A stretch of 64,000 nt of DNA from Gammaproteobacteria bacterium (GCA_013152415.1 JAADGI010000005.1:16949-80948); one strand, 5' to 3'; shown: positions 11,587-22,735, counted from the stretch's first letter. The notes: generated by a model from the letters alone, not told the origin. A program made the numbers and translations.

Positions 11587-12128
11587 TCACTATTGAGATG
11601 CCAAGGGGCAGCCAGGTAGGCCAGGGGACGCAGCGGTACCGGCAGGGCTTCCACATCCATGAGCACCCGCATCTCCAACCAATAATGGTTGGAGTCCACT
11701 TTATTTTTAATCGCCACGGGCAAGGACACCCTGTCCAGAGTCCCTACGTACTTAAGTGCTCGATTTTGGGTTGCAAAACTTCGGGACTCCCCGGAATTTT
11801 GCAAGGTCACTATATATAGGCCAGACAAGGCGTGATACTTCACCTGGGTCCGCAATGTCCACTGGCCAAGTCGCTTATTCCATATCAACCAGCGGTCTCT
11901 ATACACCGCAAACTCCACCAATATGTCCAAGGGAATCCCGCTGGTCAGTGCGGCTTCCGCATCCTCGCTTAAAACCAGATCCATATCCGCCGTGACGATC
12001 ACCGCCTTACCCGCCAGCCAGGCTTGGGCATTCTTGACCTGGAACTCACCCGCTACAACACTCGTTGCCGCCAGCAAACTCATCAATACGATGGGCATAT
12101 AATATTTAAATTTTTTGTACAACGGCAT
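11547..12128 (-). CDS. DUF4390-family protein
   Basis: Size, signal-like N-terminus (MPLYKKFKYYMPIVLMSLLAATSVVAG) and position between rsmB and ntrY; start trimmed from the ORF track. Confidence 0.75.
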   Translation of the reverse strand: MPLYKKFKYYMPIVLMSLLAATSVVAGEFQVKNAQAWLAGKAVIVTADMDLVLSEDAEAALTSGIPLDILVEFAVYRDRWLIWNKRLGQWTLRTQVKYHALSGLYIVTLQNSGESRSFATQNRALKYVGTLDRVSLPVAIKNKVDSNHYWLEMRVLMDVEALPVPLRPLAYLAAPWHLNSDWTRWSVETSPAS

Positions 12129-13410
12129 AATAAAAACCATCCATTCCAGCCTGTCCTGGAATACATTGTCTTCCGAACTTAAGCACCACACCCATTGTCA
12201 TCGTAGCCGTCAGTGCCCGGGCATCCGGATGCTTGTCCATAAACCACTCAAGCTGGTTTTCACCCTCATCCGGCAATATGGAACAAGTCGCATAGACGAG
12301 CTTACCGCCACTACGCAACAGGGGCCATAGGGAATCTAATAGATTTTTCTGCCGTGCAACCAAAGCCTCGACATCTTTAGGGGTACGCAACAATTTGATG
12401 TCCGGGTGGCGGCGGATGACGCCGGTGCCTGAGCAGGGGGCATCAAGCAGGATGCGATCAAAGACCTCACCATCCCACCAGGCTTGGGGCTCCAGTGCAT
12501 CGCCTTCGACAAGCTTGGCCTTTAGGCCCAGGCGTTTCAGGTTCTCCCGCACCTTTTGCAGGCGCTTGGCCGACACATCCAGGGCCACCAACTCCCGAAG
12601 GCCAGGCTCAGTCTCAAGGATATGGCAAGTCTTGCCACCCGGCGCGGCACAGGCATCCAATACCCGCTGGCCCGGCACCAGGTCCAGCAGGGGTGCTACT
12701 TGTTGGGAAGCCAGGTCCTGAACAGCGATCTGGCCCTGCTCAAAGCCAGGCAAGACCTTAACCCCCATGGGTTCATCAAGGGTAATGGCAACCGCTGAGT
12801 GAGGGCCCATCATGGCCCCGATATGCTTGGCCTTTAATGTCTCGAGATAGTCCTGGGGCTGACATCGAAGCCTATTCACTCGCAAGGTCATCGGCGGTTT
12901 TCGGTTATTGGCCTGTAAAATATCTTCCCAATAATTGGGCCAGGCCTGCTTGATCTCCTCCACCAGCCAACCGGGGTGGGCATTCAAAACCGCAGGATCT
13001 GACTTTAATCCTTGAACCAATTCTTCGCTCTGCCGTTGGTAACGACGTAACAGGGCATTGACCAAGCCCTTGGCCCAAGGCTTACCCAAGGGCGTCACTG
13101 CGGCCACGGTTTCGGCCACTGCGGCATGGGCGGGAATATGCATTTCACGAAGTTGGTAGAGCCCAACGAGAATCAAGGCATGAAGGTCGGCATCCTTGGC
13201 CTTCAAGGGTCGATCCAACAAGGCCCGGCTAAGCGCATCCAACAGGCTGTACCAACGCAGGGTGCCAAATACCATCTCCCGTAACCGCGAAAAAGGGTAG
13301 AGATCGGTCTTTATATGGCGGCCCACCGTCGCCATGGCTTTGTCCAGAGATTGACCTCTTTGGCTAACTTCAACTATGACCTGGGCCGCTGTACAACGCT
13401 CATTCACCAT
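12106..13410 (-). CDS. rsmB: 16S rRNA (cytosine-967-C5)-methyltransferase RsmB
   Basis: VLDACAAPGGKTCHILE, LLDAPCSGTGVIRRHPDIK, KLVYATCSILPDEGENQ; NusB-like N-terminus; beside fmt. Confidence 0.95.
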   Translation of the reverse strand: MVNERCTAAQVIVEVSQRGQSLDKAMATVGRHIKTDLYPFSRLREMVFGTLRWYSLLDALSRALLDRPLKAKDADLHALILVGLYQLREMHIPAHAAVAETVAAVTPLGKPWAKGLVNALLRRYQRQSEELVQGLKSDPAVLNAHPGWLVEEIKQAWPNYWEDILQANNRKPPMTLRVNRLRCQPQDYLETLKAKHIGAMMGPHSAVAITLDEPMGVKVLPGFEQGQIAVQDLASQQVAPLLDLVPGQRVLDACAAPGGKTCHILETEPGLRELVALDVSAKRLQKVRENLKRLGLKAKLVEGDALEPQAWWDGEVFDRILLDAPCSGTGVIRRHPDIKLLRTPKDVEALVARQKNLLDSLWPLLRSGGKLVYATCSILPDEGENQLEWFMDKHPDARALTATMTMGVVLKFGRQCIPGQAGMDGFYYAVVQKI

Positions 13411-13439
13411 TCACCCCCTGCGACACCGAAAGCTAAAAC

Positions 13440-14381
13440 TCATGCCCCCAATACATCGCCTGGCTTTAGCTTATGACCATTTAAGAACGCCGGGACAGCC
13501 ATAGGGCGCCCCCCCGGCATCTGCAGACGCTCAATCAGCAAACCGCCTTCAGCTGTAGCGACACACAGGCCTCCGGCATCCACCCTCAGTACCGTTCCGG
13601 GTGCTCCATTTCGTGCCCCGCCGGCCAGGCCCGTCGCCTGGGCCTGCCAAATTCTCATCACCTGACCCGACCAACGGGTCCAGGCCACCGGCCAGGGATT
13701 CAACGCGCGCACTTGACGCGCCAATTCATCCGCTGGCCGGGACCAATCAAGTTGCGCTTCAGCCTTGGTCAATTTGGGCGCATAACAGGCTTCAGTGTCA
13801 TCCTGGACCCTGGCAACAATCCCGCCACTTTCAATCTGCCCCAGTGTGTCGATCAAGACCTGGGCACCCAGTTGGGCCAACTCATCGTGCAAGGTGGCAG
13901 CAGTATGGTCTTCACGAATATCTATCTTTTTCTGTGCCAGTATGGCTCCTGTATCCAGGCCTGGGTCCATCTGCATGATGCTGACACCCGTCGTGGTGTC
14001 GCCGGCAGCAATAGCCCGATGTATCGGGGCCGCCCCCCGCCAGCGGGGCAACAGGGACGCATGCACATTGATGCAGCCCCGTCGAGGAGTAGCCAGAATG
14101 GCTGTGGGTAAGATAAGCCCATAGGCGACCACAACCATGATGTCGGCATCCAGAGACGCCAAGCGCGGTGCCTCCGCAGCAAGTGTTAGGGGTTGAAAAC
14201 AACTTAAGTGGTGCCTCTGGGCGTAGTCCTTCACTGCACTGACACGTGGAGCGCGGCCACGACCGGCGGGTCGGTCGGGCTGGGTGTACACTGCACACAG
14301 TTCATGTTCGGATTCATGGATCGCGCTCAGGCTGACCAAGGCAAACTCCGGGGTCCCTGCAAAAACAATACGTAACGTCAT
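13440..14381 (-). CDS. fmt: Methionyl-tRNA formyltransferase
   Basis: RIVFAGTPEFALVSL, INVHASLLPRWRGAAPIHRAI, ITxMQMDPGLDTG-type motif. Confidence 0.97.
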   Translation of the reverse strand: MTLRIVFAGTPEFALVSLSAIHESEHELCAVYTQPDRPAGRGRAPRVSAVKDYAQRHHLSCFQPLTLAAEAPRLASLDADIMVVVAYGLILPTAILATPRRGCINVHASLLPRWRGAAPIHRAIAAGDTTTGVSIMQMDPGLDTGAILAQKKIDIREDHTAATLHDELAQLGAQVLIDTLGQIESGGIVARVQDDTEACYAPKLTKAEAQLDWSRPADELARQVRALNPWPVAWTRWSGQVMRIWQAQATGLAGGARNGAPGTVLRVDAGGLCVATAEGGLLIERLQMPGGRPMAVPAFLNGHKLKPGDVLGA

Positions 14382-14390
14382 AGGGACTCT

Positions 14391-14894
14391 TTAGGATACG
14401 TGCTGTAATTGCTTGAGCATTTTCTTGCGTATGCGCTCTCGCTTTAAGCGTGACAGATAGTCGACAAAAACCTTACCGTCCAGATGATCTATTTCATGCT
14501 GTATACATACTGACAACAAGTCCTCAGCCTCCAATACAAATGGCTCACCATCACGGTCTAGGGCTCGCACCTGTATCCGTTGGTAACGTTCTACAACATC
14601 ATAAATGCCGGGCACCGACAGGCACCCTTCTTCCGTCTTCTGTTTACCGTCCTGATCCACAAGTTCCGGATTGATCAATACCCTTAAGTCGTTACGTTCC
14701 TCAGAGGTATCAACAACGATGACCCGCTTCAGGGTATTCACCTGGGGTGCCGCCAAACCAACACCAGGCGCCCTGTACATGGTCTCGGCCATGTCATCCA
14801 CCAATTGCCGAACGAGGCTATCCACTTCATCCACGGCAGAGGCAACCAAATGCAGGCGCGGATCCGGATAGGTCAAAATATCAAGTGTGGCCAT
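14391..14894 (-). CDS. def: Peptide deformylase
   Basis: [33 protein letters not shown] motifs. Confidence 0.97.
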   Translation of the reverse strand: MATLDILTYPDPRLHLVASAVDEVDSLVRQLVDDMAETMYRAPGVGLAAPQVNTLKRVIVVDTSEERNDLRVLINPELVDQDGKQKTEEGCLSVPGIYDVVERYQRIQVRALDRDGEPFVLEAEDLLSVCIQHEIDHLDGKVFVDYLSRLKRERIRKKMLKQLQHVS

Positions 14895-14920
14895 AAACCC
14901 TCTTACATGATCAACATAGC

Positions 14921-14940
14921 TGTCGGGCTTTGGCCCGACA
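14921..14940. other. Perfect inverted repeat in the divergent def/LysM intergenic region
   Basis: TGTCGGGC-TTTG-GCCCGACA, 8-bp stem with 4-nt loop, followed by TTATTTAAAT on the + strand. Confidence 0.7.
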
Positions 14941-15097
14941 TTATTTAAATGGGGGTGCCACAGGCCCTCAACAACAGGGGGGGAAGCTGCTGCTGGGCGT
15001 CCCCCGGCTGTTCAAACACCCGACTGCCGACCAACGACCGCCAATAGCGGACACCCCGACTTGTAGCGCGGCTAAAGTATCGGCTAGACTGGCCCCG

Positions 15098-16122
15098 ATG
15101 CGGATCACCCACCTAATCATTCTAACATTATTGGTGAGCACACCGACTTTAGCTGCGGTGGAGCTACAATCCAACCACCCCGAGCGCTATACCGTAGTCC
15201 CGGGCGATACCCTGTGGGGCATTGCTGGCAAATTCCTCAAGGACCCGTGGCGCTGGACCGAAGTATGGAAACAAAACGATCAAATCAAGAACCCCAATTT
15301 AATTTACCCTGGGGACGTGATGGTCTTGACCTTCGGCGCCAATGGTAAGACCCAAATCCGCGCCCTGCGCAGTAAGCGTCTCACAGTCAAACCAAACTAT
15401 CACCCGCCATATTTACGGAACCGCTCCAGGAGGCCATTACCACTATCCCGCCCAAGGCGATTCAGGCCTTCCTAAGCCAGCCGCTGGTGCTGGATGACGA
15501 CACCCTGAGTGAGGCGGGCTACGTCACCGTGGGTGTAGACGATGAAATTATCCTCGGTAAATATAGCCGTTTCTACGCCCGGGGCATCAAGGGCAAACCG
15601 GGGGATTTATTCAACATCTTTCGGCCTGGCAACAAATTTAAACACCCGGAAACCGGTGAATCCCTGGGGCTGGAAGCCGTCTACCTGGGCGAGGCACGAC
15701 TATTGGTCGCCGGTGACCCCGCCAAACTTGAGATCACCCGGGCTCGAGAAGAAATCACACCTACCGATCGAATGTTGCCCACACCCGAAGAAAGCCCTCT
15801 GCCTCGCTACCACCCCAAAGCACCGGGATTTAAAGTACACGGACATATTCTATCCGTTCTAGGTGGCGTCAGTGAGACCGGCTCGACCAATATAGTGGCC
15901 ATCAGCCTGGGCAAGCGTGATGGCCTCGAACAAGGTCATGTCCTGAATATCCAACGTCACGCAGGGTCACACAAAGATCCGGTAACCAAGGAAACATATC
16001 CACTGCCCGACGAGACCTCGGGACAACTACTGGTGTTTCGGGTTTTTGAGCGCGTCAGCTACGGGTTTATATTGCAGGCCAGCCGCCCAATCAAACTCAT
16101 GGACACCGTGCGCACACCCTAA
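15098..16122 (+). pseudogene. LysM-domain protein, split by an apparent frameshift
   Basis: First part MRITHLIILTLLVSTPTLA...YTVVPGDTLWGIAGKFLKDPWRWTEVWKQN is in frame 2; downstream part (KLSPAIFTEPLQEAITTIPPKAIQAFLSQPLVLDDDTLSEAGYVTVG...) is in frame 1, with the junction near 15389-15400. Confidence 0.8.
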
Positions 16123-16163
16123 GTTCTAATAGAAGCAAGGCCCCAACCCGGTAGTGACAAGGG

Positions 16164-17291
16164 ATGTCAAAAATGAAAATTAAGGATGCTCCTTACTGGC
16201 TTGGCCTGCATCGACTACAGGGTGTAGGCAACACCAAGCTTCTAAGCCTCATTGACCACTTTAAAAGTGCTGAGGCCGTATTTGGTGGCCACCGTACAGA
16301 CCTGGCTGCGGTCCTGGGAGACCACCCGGATGTAATAGCATCTATCCAAAAAGGTCCGGATCGATCGACGCTTGAAGCTGATCTGACCTGGCTACAGCAA
16401 GATGGCAACCATTTGCTGTGCATATTGGACCCAGGCTATCCGCCCTTATTACGAGAGATTCCCGATCCACCTGGCCTGCTGTACGTCAGGGGTCAGATTA
16501 AATTATTGACAGACCCCCAGCTGTCCATTGTCGGCAGTCGAAATCCCACTGCCTGCGGCGTTGAAACCAGCCAACAATTTGCCGCCCATCTGTGTCAGGC
16601 GGGATTAACCATCACCAGCGGCCTGGCCCTGGGCATCGATGCCGCCGCCCATGAGGGTGCGCTACAGTGCGGTGGCAGCACCATTGCAATCATGGGCACG
16701 GGTCTGGATCGGGTTTATCCTGCGAGTCACCATGCCTTAGCCCATCGCATCGCCGAACAGGGCGCCTTAGTCTCGGAATTTCCTTTGGGTACCCCCCCTC
16801 AACGGGGCAACTTTCCCCGTCGCAATAGAATCATCAGCGGTATCAGCCTGGGGACCCTGGTGACCGAAGCGGCCCTGCGCAGCGGATCCTTGATTACTGC
16901 CCGTTTGGCCGCAGATCAAGGGCGTGAGGTGTTTGCCATCCCCGGATCCATCCATTCACCCCTATCACGAGGATGTCATCACCTGATCCGTCAAGGGGCA
17001 AAATTGGTGGAAACCGCCACCGATGTACTCGAAGAACTGTCCCCTCTGGCAGCCACCTGGGTCCAGCCTGACAGCGTCAAAGCGGACCCAATCGGGGCTA
17101 CAGACATTGATCCTGAACTCGCCGCGCTACTGGCTTCCATAGGCCATGAACCGGTCGACCCGGACATGCTCATAAAACGCTCCGGATTGACGGCCGCCCG
17201 GGTTTCCTCCATGCTGTCGCAAATGGAGTTGCTGGGGCTGGTGTCCATATGCCCAGGCGGCTCCTATATGCGTCAAACCCAAAAGAGGTAA
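16164..17291 (+). CDS. dprA: DNA-processing protein DprA
   Basis: LSIVGSRNPTACG, TITSGLALGIDAAAHEGAL, GTGLDRVYP, FPRRNRIISG. Confidence 0.95.
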   Translation: MSKMKIKDAPYWLGLHRLQGVGNTKLLSLIDHFKSAEAVFGGHRTDLAAVLGDHPDVIASIQKGPDRSTLEADLTWLQQDGNHLLCILDPGYPPLLREIPDPPGLLYVRGQIKLLTDPQLSIVGSRNPTACGVETSQQFAAHLCQAGLTITSGLALGIDAAAHEGALQCGGSTIAIMGTGLDRVYPASHHALAHRIAEQGALVSEFPLGTPPQRGNFPRRNRIISGISLGTLVTEAALRSGSLITARLAADQGREVFAIPGSIHSPLSRGCHHLIRQGAKLVETATDVLEELSPLAATWVQPDSVKADPIGATDIDPELAALLASIGHEPVDPDMLIKRSGLTAARVSSMLSQMELLGLVSICPGGSYMRQTQKR

Positions 17292-17306
17292 TAAGGTTTC
17301 CCTCAC

Positions 17307-17789
17307 ATGAAAGAAAATGTACTAGAAGTGTTGATGTACTTGTTCGAGAACTACATGGATGAGGACTCCGAACTCAACACCGACCAACAGGCTCTCGTCA
17401 GCAAACTTTCCCAAGCGGGATTCCAAAGCACAGAGATTACCAAGGCCTTTGCCTGGTTAGAAGATCTGTCCACCATGTGTGATGATGAGGCTAAAGGCTT
17501 GATCAGCAACACTCCCCAGTCGGTTCGTCACTTTTCTTTGGATGAAGAGAAAAAGCTTGATGCGATCACACGTGGCTTTTTGTTGAGACTGGAGCAATAC
17601 GGCATACTGGACGGCTTTAGCCGCGAACTGGTTGTCGACCGCATCATGGCCCTGGAAACCGAAGAGATTGACCTTGAACAACTGAAATGGGTCATCATGA
17701 TGGTGCTCTACAACAGACCGGATCGCGAGGAAACTTATGCATGGCTGGAAGACCTCGTGTTTGAAGATATCCAGGACGCCGTCCACTAG
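17307..17789 (+). CDS. smg: Smg/DUF494 family protein
   Basis: MKENVLEVLMYLFENYMDED...; position between dprA and topA. Confidence 0.9.
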   Translation: MKENVLEVLMYLFENYMDEDSELNTDQQALVSKLSQAGFQSTEITKAFAWLEDLSTMCDDEAKGLISNTPQSVRHFSLDEEKKLDAITRGFLLRLEQYGILDGFSRELVVDRIMALETEEIDLEQLKWVIMMVLYNRPDREETYAWLEDLVFEDIQDAVH

Positions 17790-17897
17790 GCATTGCCACC
17801 GGGCAGCTTTTTCAGCCACAACCCAGAACATATTTAAGCTACGTCCACGCCGACGACCCACCGATCGAACCTGAACCAGATCCCCACACATAGCAAT

Positions 17898-20198
17898 ATG
17901 GCCAAGAACCTCATCATCGTCGAGTCACCTGCCAAGACCAAAACCATCAAGAAGTACCTCGGTAAAGATTTTAACGCCCTGGCCACCTATGGCCATGTCC
18001 GTGACCTCATCCCCAAAACCGGTGCTATCGACACTGAAAATGGGTTTGAAATGAAGTATGCCGCCATCGACAGAAACAAGAAACACGTCGATGCCATTGT
18101 CAAAGCGCTTAAAAAATCCGAGGCGCTGTATCTGGCAACGGACCCCGACCGGGAAGGCGAGGCCATATCATGGCACCTATACGAAATGTTAAAAGAAAAG
18201 GGCTTACTGGAAGGCAAGACTGTCCACCGAGTGGAATTCTTTGAGCTCACCAAATCTGCTATTCAAAAAGCGATAACACAACCACGAGAGTTATCACTCA
18301 AACTTATTGACGCCCAACAGGCACGTCGTGCATTAGACTATTTAGTGGGTTTTAACCTTTCGCCACTGTTGTGGAAAAAAATCAGGCGTGGCTTATCGGC
18401 CGGACGTGTGCAGAGCCCAGCCTTGAGAATGATCTGTGAACGTGAAGAAGAGATCAATAAGTTTGAACCCAGAGAATACTGGACCATTGAGGCTGACCTT
18501 AAGTCAAACAAAACCGAGCTCGGTGCCAAACTCACCCATTTCGATGGCGAAAAACTGGATCAATTTGCCATCGGCAACCAAAAACGAGCCGATAAAGTGG
18601 AGTCTGTATTAACGAAACAGGCCGCTGGAAAATTAACAGTCTCCAAGGTCGACAAGAAAAAACGCAAACGTAACCCTGCCCCGCCGTTTACCACATCAAC
18701 CCTGCAACAGGAAGCGGCACGTAAACTGGGTTACGCAGCACAACGCACCATGCGCATTGCCCAACAACTCTATGAAGGCATTGAAATTGAAGGTGAAGCA
18801 ACGGGTTTAATCACCTATATGCGTACTGACTCTGTCAATCTGGCCACAGAGGCGGTTAACGAGATTCGTGCATTTATCGAAGAACGCTACGGTAAAGAAA
18901 ATCTGCCGGATGAACCGCAGACCTATAAAAATAAATCCAAAAATGCCCAAGAAGCCCATGAGGCAGTACGGCCCACCTCGGTCACCCTGACCCCTGACCA
19001 ACTTAAAGAGGCCCTGAAACCAGAACAGCTCAAACTCTACGAACTAATCTGGAAGCGTGCAGTGGCCTGCCAGATGATTCATGCCACCATGGATACGGTA
19101 AGTATCGACCTGGTCCCTGGGGCGCACACTGATAATATTTTTCGTGCCACCGGTTCCACCGTAGTCAATCCGGGATTCATGGCGGTCTACCAGGAAGGCA
19201 GTGACGACAGCAAACCCGAATCTGATAGTCAAAAAATACTCCCCCCCATGGAAGAGGGTGATGAGATCAACTTACAGATTATCCGCAAGGAACAACACTT
19301 TACCGAACCCCCACCCCGATTTAGCGAAGCCAGTCTGGTGAAAACCCTTGAGGCCCACGGCATCGGCCGGCCCTCCACCTATGCGTCTATTATTTCTACC
19401 CTGCAAAACAGAGAGTACGTCACTACTGACAGACGCCGATTTACACCAACAGATGTAGGTATGGTCGTTAACAAGTTCTTGTCTGGCCATTTTACGAAAT
19501 ACGTGGATTATGATTTTACCGCAAAGCTTGAAGATGACCTGGATGCCATTTCACGTGGTGAACAGGAATGGAAACCTTTGCTGGAAAAATTCTGGACCGA
19601 ATTTAAAAAGGAAGTGGATCACAAGGAGGCCACTGTGGATAGAAAAGACGTCACCCAGGAAGAGATGGATGAAGACTGCCCAACTTGTGGCGCCAAACTC
19701 TCAACCCGTCTTGGCCGCCATGGAAAATTCGTGGGTTGTACCGCCTACCCGGAGTGTAAGTACACAAGAAATCTCGACGATGAGCCCGGCACTTCCAACG
19801 AACCCGAAGTGGTAGAGGGGCGTCAATGCCCCAAGTGTGAATCAAATCTGGTCATCAAACGAGGCCGTTACGGCAAATTTATTGGTTGCAGCAACTACCC
19901 GGAGTGCAAACACATGGAGCCCCTGGAAGCACCTGAAGACACGGGCGTCACCTGCCCCGAGTGCAAACAGGCCTCCATGCTCAAACGCAAATCCCGATAT
20001 GGCAAGGTCTTCTATTCCTGCGCCCGTTACCCGGACTGTAAATATGCGGTCTGGAATGAACCCTTGGATGAGCCCTGCCCTGAGTGTCAACACCCTATCC
20101 TGACTTTAAAGACCACCAAGCGCCGGGGAACGGAAAAAGTCTGCCCACAAAAAGAATGTAAACACGCCGAACAGGTCGAGGCACCGGAGGAGACCTAA
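17898..20198 (+). CDS. topA: DNA topoisomerase I
   Basis: LIIVESPAKTKTIKKYLG, ATDPDREGEAISWHL, ITYMRTDS, C-terminal zinc ribbons. Confidence 0.97.
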   Translation: MAKNLIIVESPAKTKTIKKYLGKDFNALATYGHVRDLIPKTGAIDTENGFEMKYAAIDRNKKHVDAIVKALKKSEALYLATDPDREGEAISWHLYEMLKEKGLLEGKTVHRVEFFELTKSAIQKAITQPRELSLKLIDAQQARRALDYLVGFNLSPLLWKKIRRGLSAGRVQSPALRMICEREEEINKFEPREYWTIEADLKSNKTELGAKLTHFDGEKLDQFAIGNQKRADKVESVLTKQAAGKLTVSKVDKKKRKRNPAPPFTTSTLQQEAARKLGYAAQRTMRIAQQLYEGIEIEGEATGLITYMRTDSVNLATEAVNEIRAFIEERYGKENLPDEPQTYKNKSKNAQEAHEAVRPTSVTLTPDQLKEALKPEQLKLYELIWKRAVACQMIHATMDTVSIDLVPGAHTDNIFRATGSTVVNPGFMAVYQEGSDDSKPESDSQKILPPMEEGDEINLQIIRKEQHFTEPPPRFSEASLVKTLEAHGIGRPSTYASIISTLQNREYVTTDRRRFTPTDVGMVVNKFLSGHFTKYVDYDFTAKLEDDLDAISRGEQEWKPLLEKFWTEFKKEVDHKEATVDRKDVTQEEMDEDCPTCGAKLSTRLGRHGKFVGCTAYPECKYTRNLDDEPGTSNEPEVVEGRQCPKCESNLVIKRGRYGKFIGCSNYPECKHMEPLEAPEDTGVTCPECKQASMLKRKSRYGKVFYSCARYPDCKYAVWNEPLDEPCPECQHPILTLKTTKRRGTEKVCPQKECKHAEQVEAPEET

Positions 20199-20209
20199 CT
20201 GCATCTGCT

Positions 20210-22735
20210 CTAAAACAGACCTTCTGGTATCGCCTTATCCGGCGCGACAACAACCGGGGCAGCAGTGGTTTCGTCTCCACTCTCTATATCTTCAACCCTG
20301 GCCATGCCAGCAATAAAATACTCTCGATAACCGATAGGATCATCATCTGTAGTAGGCTGGCCTGTATCCATATTGATTTGTGCGCTGGTAATGCCACGCG
20401 GTGGGATTTGCGGCTCTTCCGGCGTCCCTGCCAACGCCACACGCATATAATCTATCCAAATCGGCAGTGCTGCTCGACCACCGGCCTCACCACGCCCCAG
20501 GGACTTTGGCTGATCGAAACCCACCCACACAGTCGTTACCAAGCCACGATTAAAACCCGAGAACCAGGCATCACGAAAATCATTGGTGGTGCCCGTCTTG
20601 CCGGCCAGATCTTTGCGTTTTAACACCATGGCACGACGCCCGGTGCCCACCTTAATGACATCTTGCAATATACTGGTCATGATATAGGCGTTTTCAGCGC
20701 TGATGGCCCGCTTCGCGTATCGCGGTCTTTTCTGTTCAGAGGGTGCTATCAGCTTATCCTCAGGCGCTGCTTCTTGTGCCTTATTCTCAGCATTGGCATC
20801 AGGTGCTGACAGTTCATCAACTGTTTCAGCCTTAGCCGTAATTTCTGGCTGCTCGGTCTTTTCGGGCACACAGGTCGCACAAACAATGGTGGGATTGGCA
20901 CGCTCGACAATTTCACCGGCACCGTTTTCTACGCGCTGAACAACATAGGGTTCTATGAGAAACCCTCCATTGGCAAATACAGCGTAGCCGGAGACCACCT
21001 CCATAGGCGTAAGTGAGGCCGTGCCTAATGCTAAGGACAGATTCTTTGGCAGCCGCTCTTCATCAAAACCAAATCGCAGGAGATGCTTGACAGCAAACTT
21101 CGGCCCAAGTGATCGCAACAAACGGACGGATACCAGATTTAAAGATAGTGTTAACGCCCGCCGTAAGCGGGTTGGGCCAAAAAACTTTCCACTATAATTT
21201 TCTGGACGCCACACACCCTCTAACTGAACATCCGGCACGACAATAGGCGCACCACTGACACGGCTGGCAGCGGTAAAGCCCTTCTCCAGGGCTGCGGAGT
21301 AAATAAAGGGTTTGATATTCGACCCAGGTTGCCGTTGCGCCTGTATCACGCGGTTAAACTTGCTATCAAAAAAATCAAAGCCACCACTGAGGGCGACCAC
21401 CCGACCGTCCTGCGGTTCCAGTGACACAACTGCACCACTGACCTTGGGGATTTGAGCCAACCACCATTTATCCTGGCCCTCTTTATCGACTCGCTTTTCG
21501 ACATAAATGACATCACCCACACGTAAAATATCTGTAACCCGTTTTGGGCTGGGTCCCTTGCTGTTTTCACCGATGTAACGACGGGCCCATTTTAGCCCTT
21601 CCCACTCCAGGCTAATGGTTTGCCCCTGGCCAATATAGGCCTGTAACGTCTTGGTATCGGTAGTCATTACAATGGCGGGGGCCAAATGGGCAGAACTCGA
21701 CGTCTTGGCCAGAATCTTATCGAGTGAGGCTGGATCGGTTGCCCCATCAATTTGTGTCCGCTTTAGGGGTCCGCGATAACCGTGACGCCGCTCATAGGCC
21801 ATCAGTCCATCACGCAGCGCAACATCGGCAGCCTGCTGGCGAGTGGCATCAATAGTGGTATAGACTTTATAGCCCCCACCGTAGGCCATATCACCGTATT
21901 TTTGCACCATGTAGTGCCGTACCATCTCGGCCACATAGGGGGCCGAAACCTCGATCGCCGCCAAATGTTTGGTTGCAGTTAATGCAGACAACCGAGCCTG
22001 GCTATGTGTTTCATCGTCGATAAACCCCAGCTTGTACATTCTATCAAGGACATAGTTACGCCGTGCCTTGGCATTTTCCGGATTGCTCAGGGGGTTGTTC
22101 CTTGACGGCGCCTTGGGCAGGCCTGCCAACATCGCCATTTGCGGCAGAGTCAAATCCGCCAGGGATTGGCCATAGTACACATGGGCAGCGGCGGCAAAAC
22201 CATAGGAGCGGTGACCCAGGAATATTTTATTGAGATACAACTCAAGGATCTGGTTTTTCTCCAACTCCTGTTCTATCTTAAACGCTAACAAAATTTCCTT
22301 GATCTTTCGGGTGTAGGTCTTTTCCGGACTTAGAAAATAGTTTCGCGCCACTTGCATGGTGATGGTGCTGGCCCCCTGACCGTGCGCACCACTACGCAGA
22401 TTAGCGACAGCAGCACGTATGATGCCCAAAAAATCCACTCCCTGGTGGACATAAAAGGAGTCATCTTCGGCGGCCAGCACCGCCTTGATTAACAGGGTTG
22501 GCACCTCTTCGGTGCGGACGGGCACCCGTCGTTCATCACCAAATTCCGCCATCAATTTACCCCTGGCGGTATAGACCCGCAGGGGCACCTTGAGCTGTAT
22601 ATCCTTCAATGTTTCGACTTCAGGTAGCGTTGGGGAAACCACCAGGGCCACCACCGCCAAACCCAACAGCCCGGTGACCACCAAACCCAACACCCCGGTG
22701 AGCAGGCCGATAGGAGAAATACTTAATTTTTTCAT
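20210..22735 (-). CDS. mrcA: Penicillin-binding protein 1A
   Basis: EDDSFYVHQGVDFLGIIRA, GASTITMQVARNYFLSPEKTYTRKIKE, QPGSNIKPFIYSAAL, AGKTGTTNDFRDAWFSGF. Confidence 0.93.
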   Translation of the reverse strand: MKKLSISPIGLLTGVLGLVVTGLLGLAVVALVVSPTLPEVETLKDIQLKVPLRVYTARGKLMAEFGDERRVPVRTEEVPTLLIKAVLAAEDDSFYVHQGVDFLGIIRAAVANLRSGAHGQGASTITMQVARNYFLSPEKTYTRKIKEILLAFKIEQELEKNQILELYLNKIFLGHRSYGFAAAAHVYYGQSLADLTLPQMAMLAGLPKAPSRNNPLSNPENAKARRNYVLDRMYKLGFIDDETHSQARLSALTATKHLAAIEVSAPYVAEMVRHYMVQKYGDMAYGGGYKVYTTIDATRQQAADVALRDGLMAYERRHGYRGPLKRTQIDGATDPASLDKILAKTSSSAHLAPAIVMTTDTKTLQAYIGQGQTISLEWEGLKWARRYIGENSKGPSPKRVTDILRVGDVIYVEKRVDKEGQDKWWLAQIPKVSGAVVSLEPQDGRVVALSGGFDFFDSKFNRVIQAQRQPGSNIKPFIYSAALEKGFTAASRVSGAPIVVPDVQLEGVWRPENYSGKFFGPTRLRRALTLSLNLVSVRLLRSLGPKFAVKHLLRFGFDEERLPKNLSLALGTASLTPMEVVSGYAVFANGGFLIEPYVVQRVENGAGEIVERANPTIVCATCVPEKTEQPEITAKAETVDELSAPDANAENKAQEAAPEDKLIAPSEQKRPRYAKRAISAENAYIMTSILQDVIKVGTGRRAMVLKRKDLAGKTGTTNDFRDAWFSGFNRGLVTTVWVGFDQPKSLGRGEAGGRAALPIWIDYMRVALAGTPEEPQIPPRGITSAQINMDTGQPTTDDDPIGYREYFIAGMARVEDIESGDETTAAPVVVAPDKAIPEGLF

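Noticed and set aside
15386-15404. Programmed ribosomal frameshifting in the LysM gene
   Set aside because: No X_XXY_YYZ slippery heptamer or downstream pseudoknot was evident; mutation or assembly error is simpler
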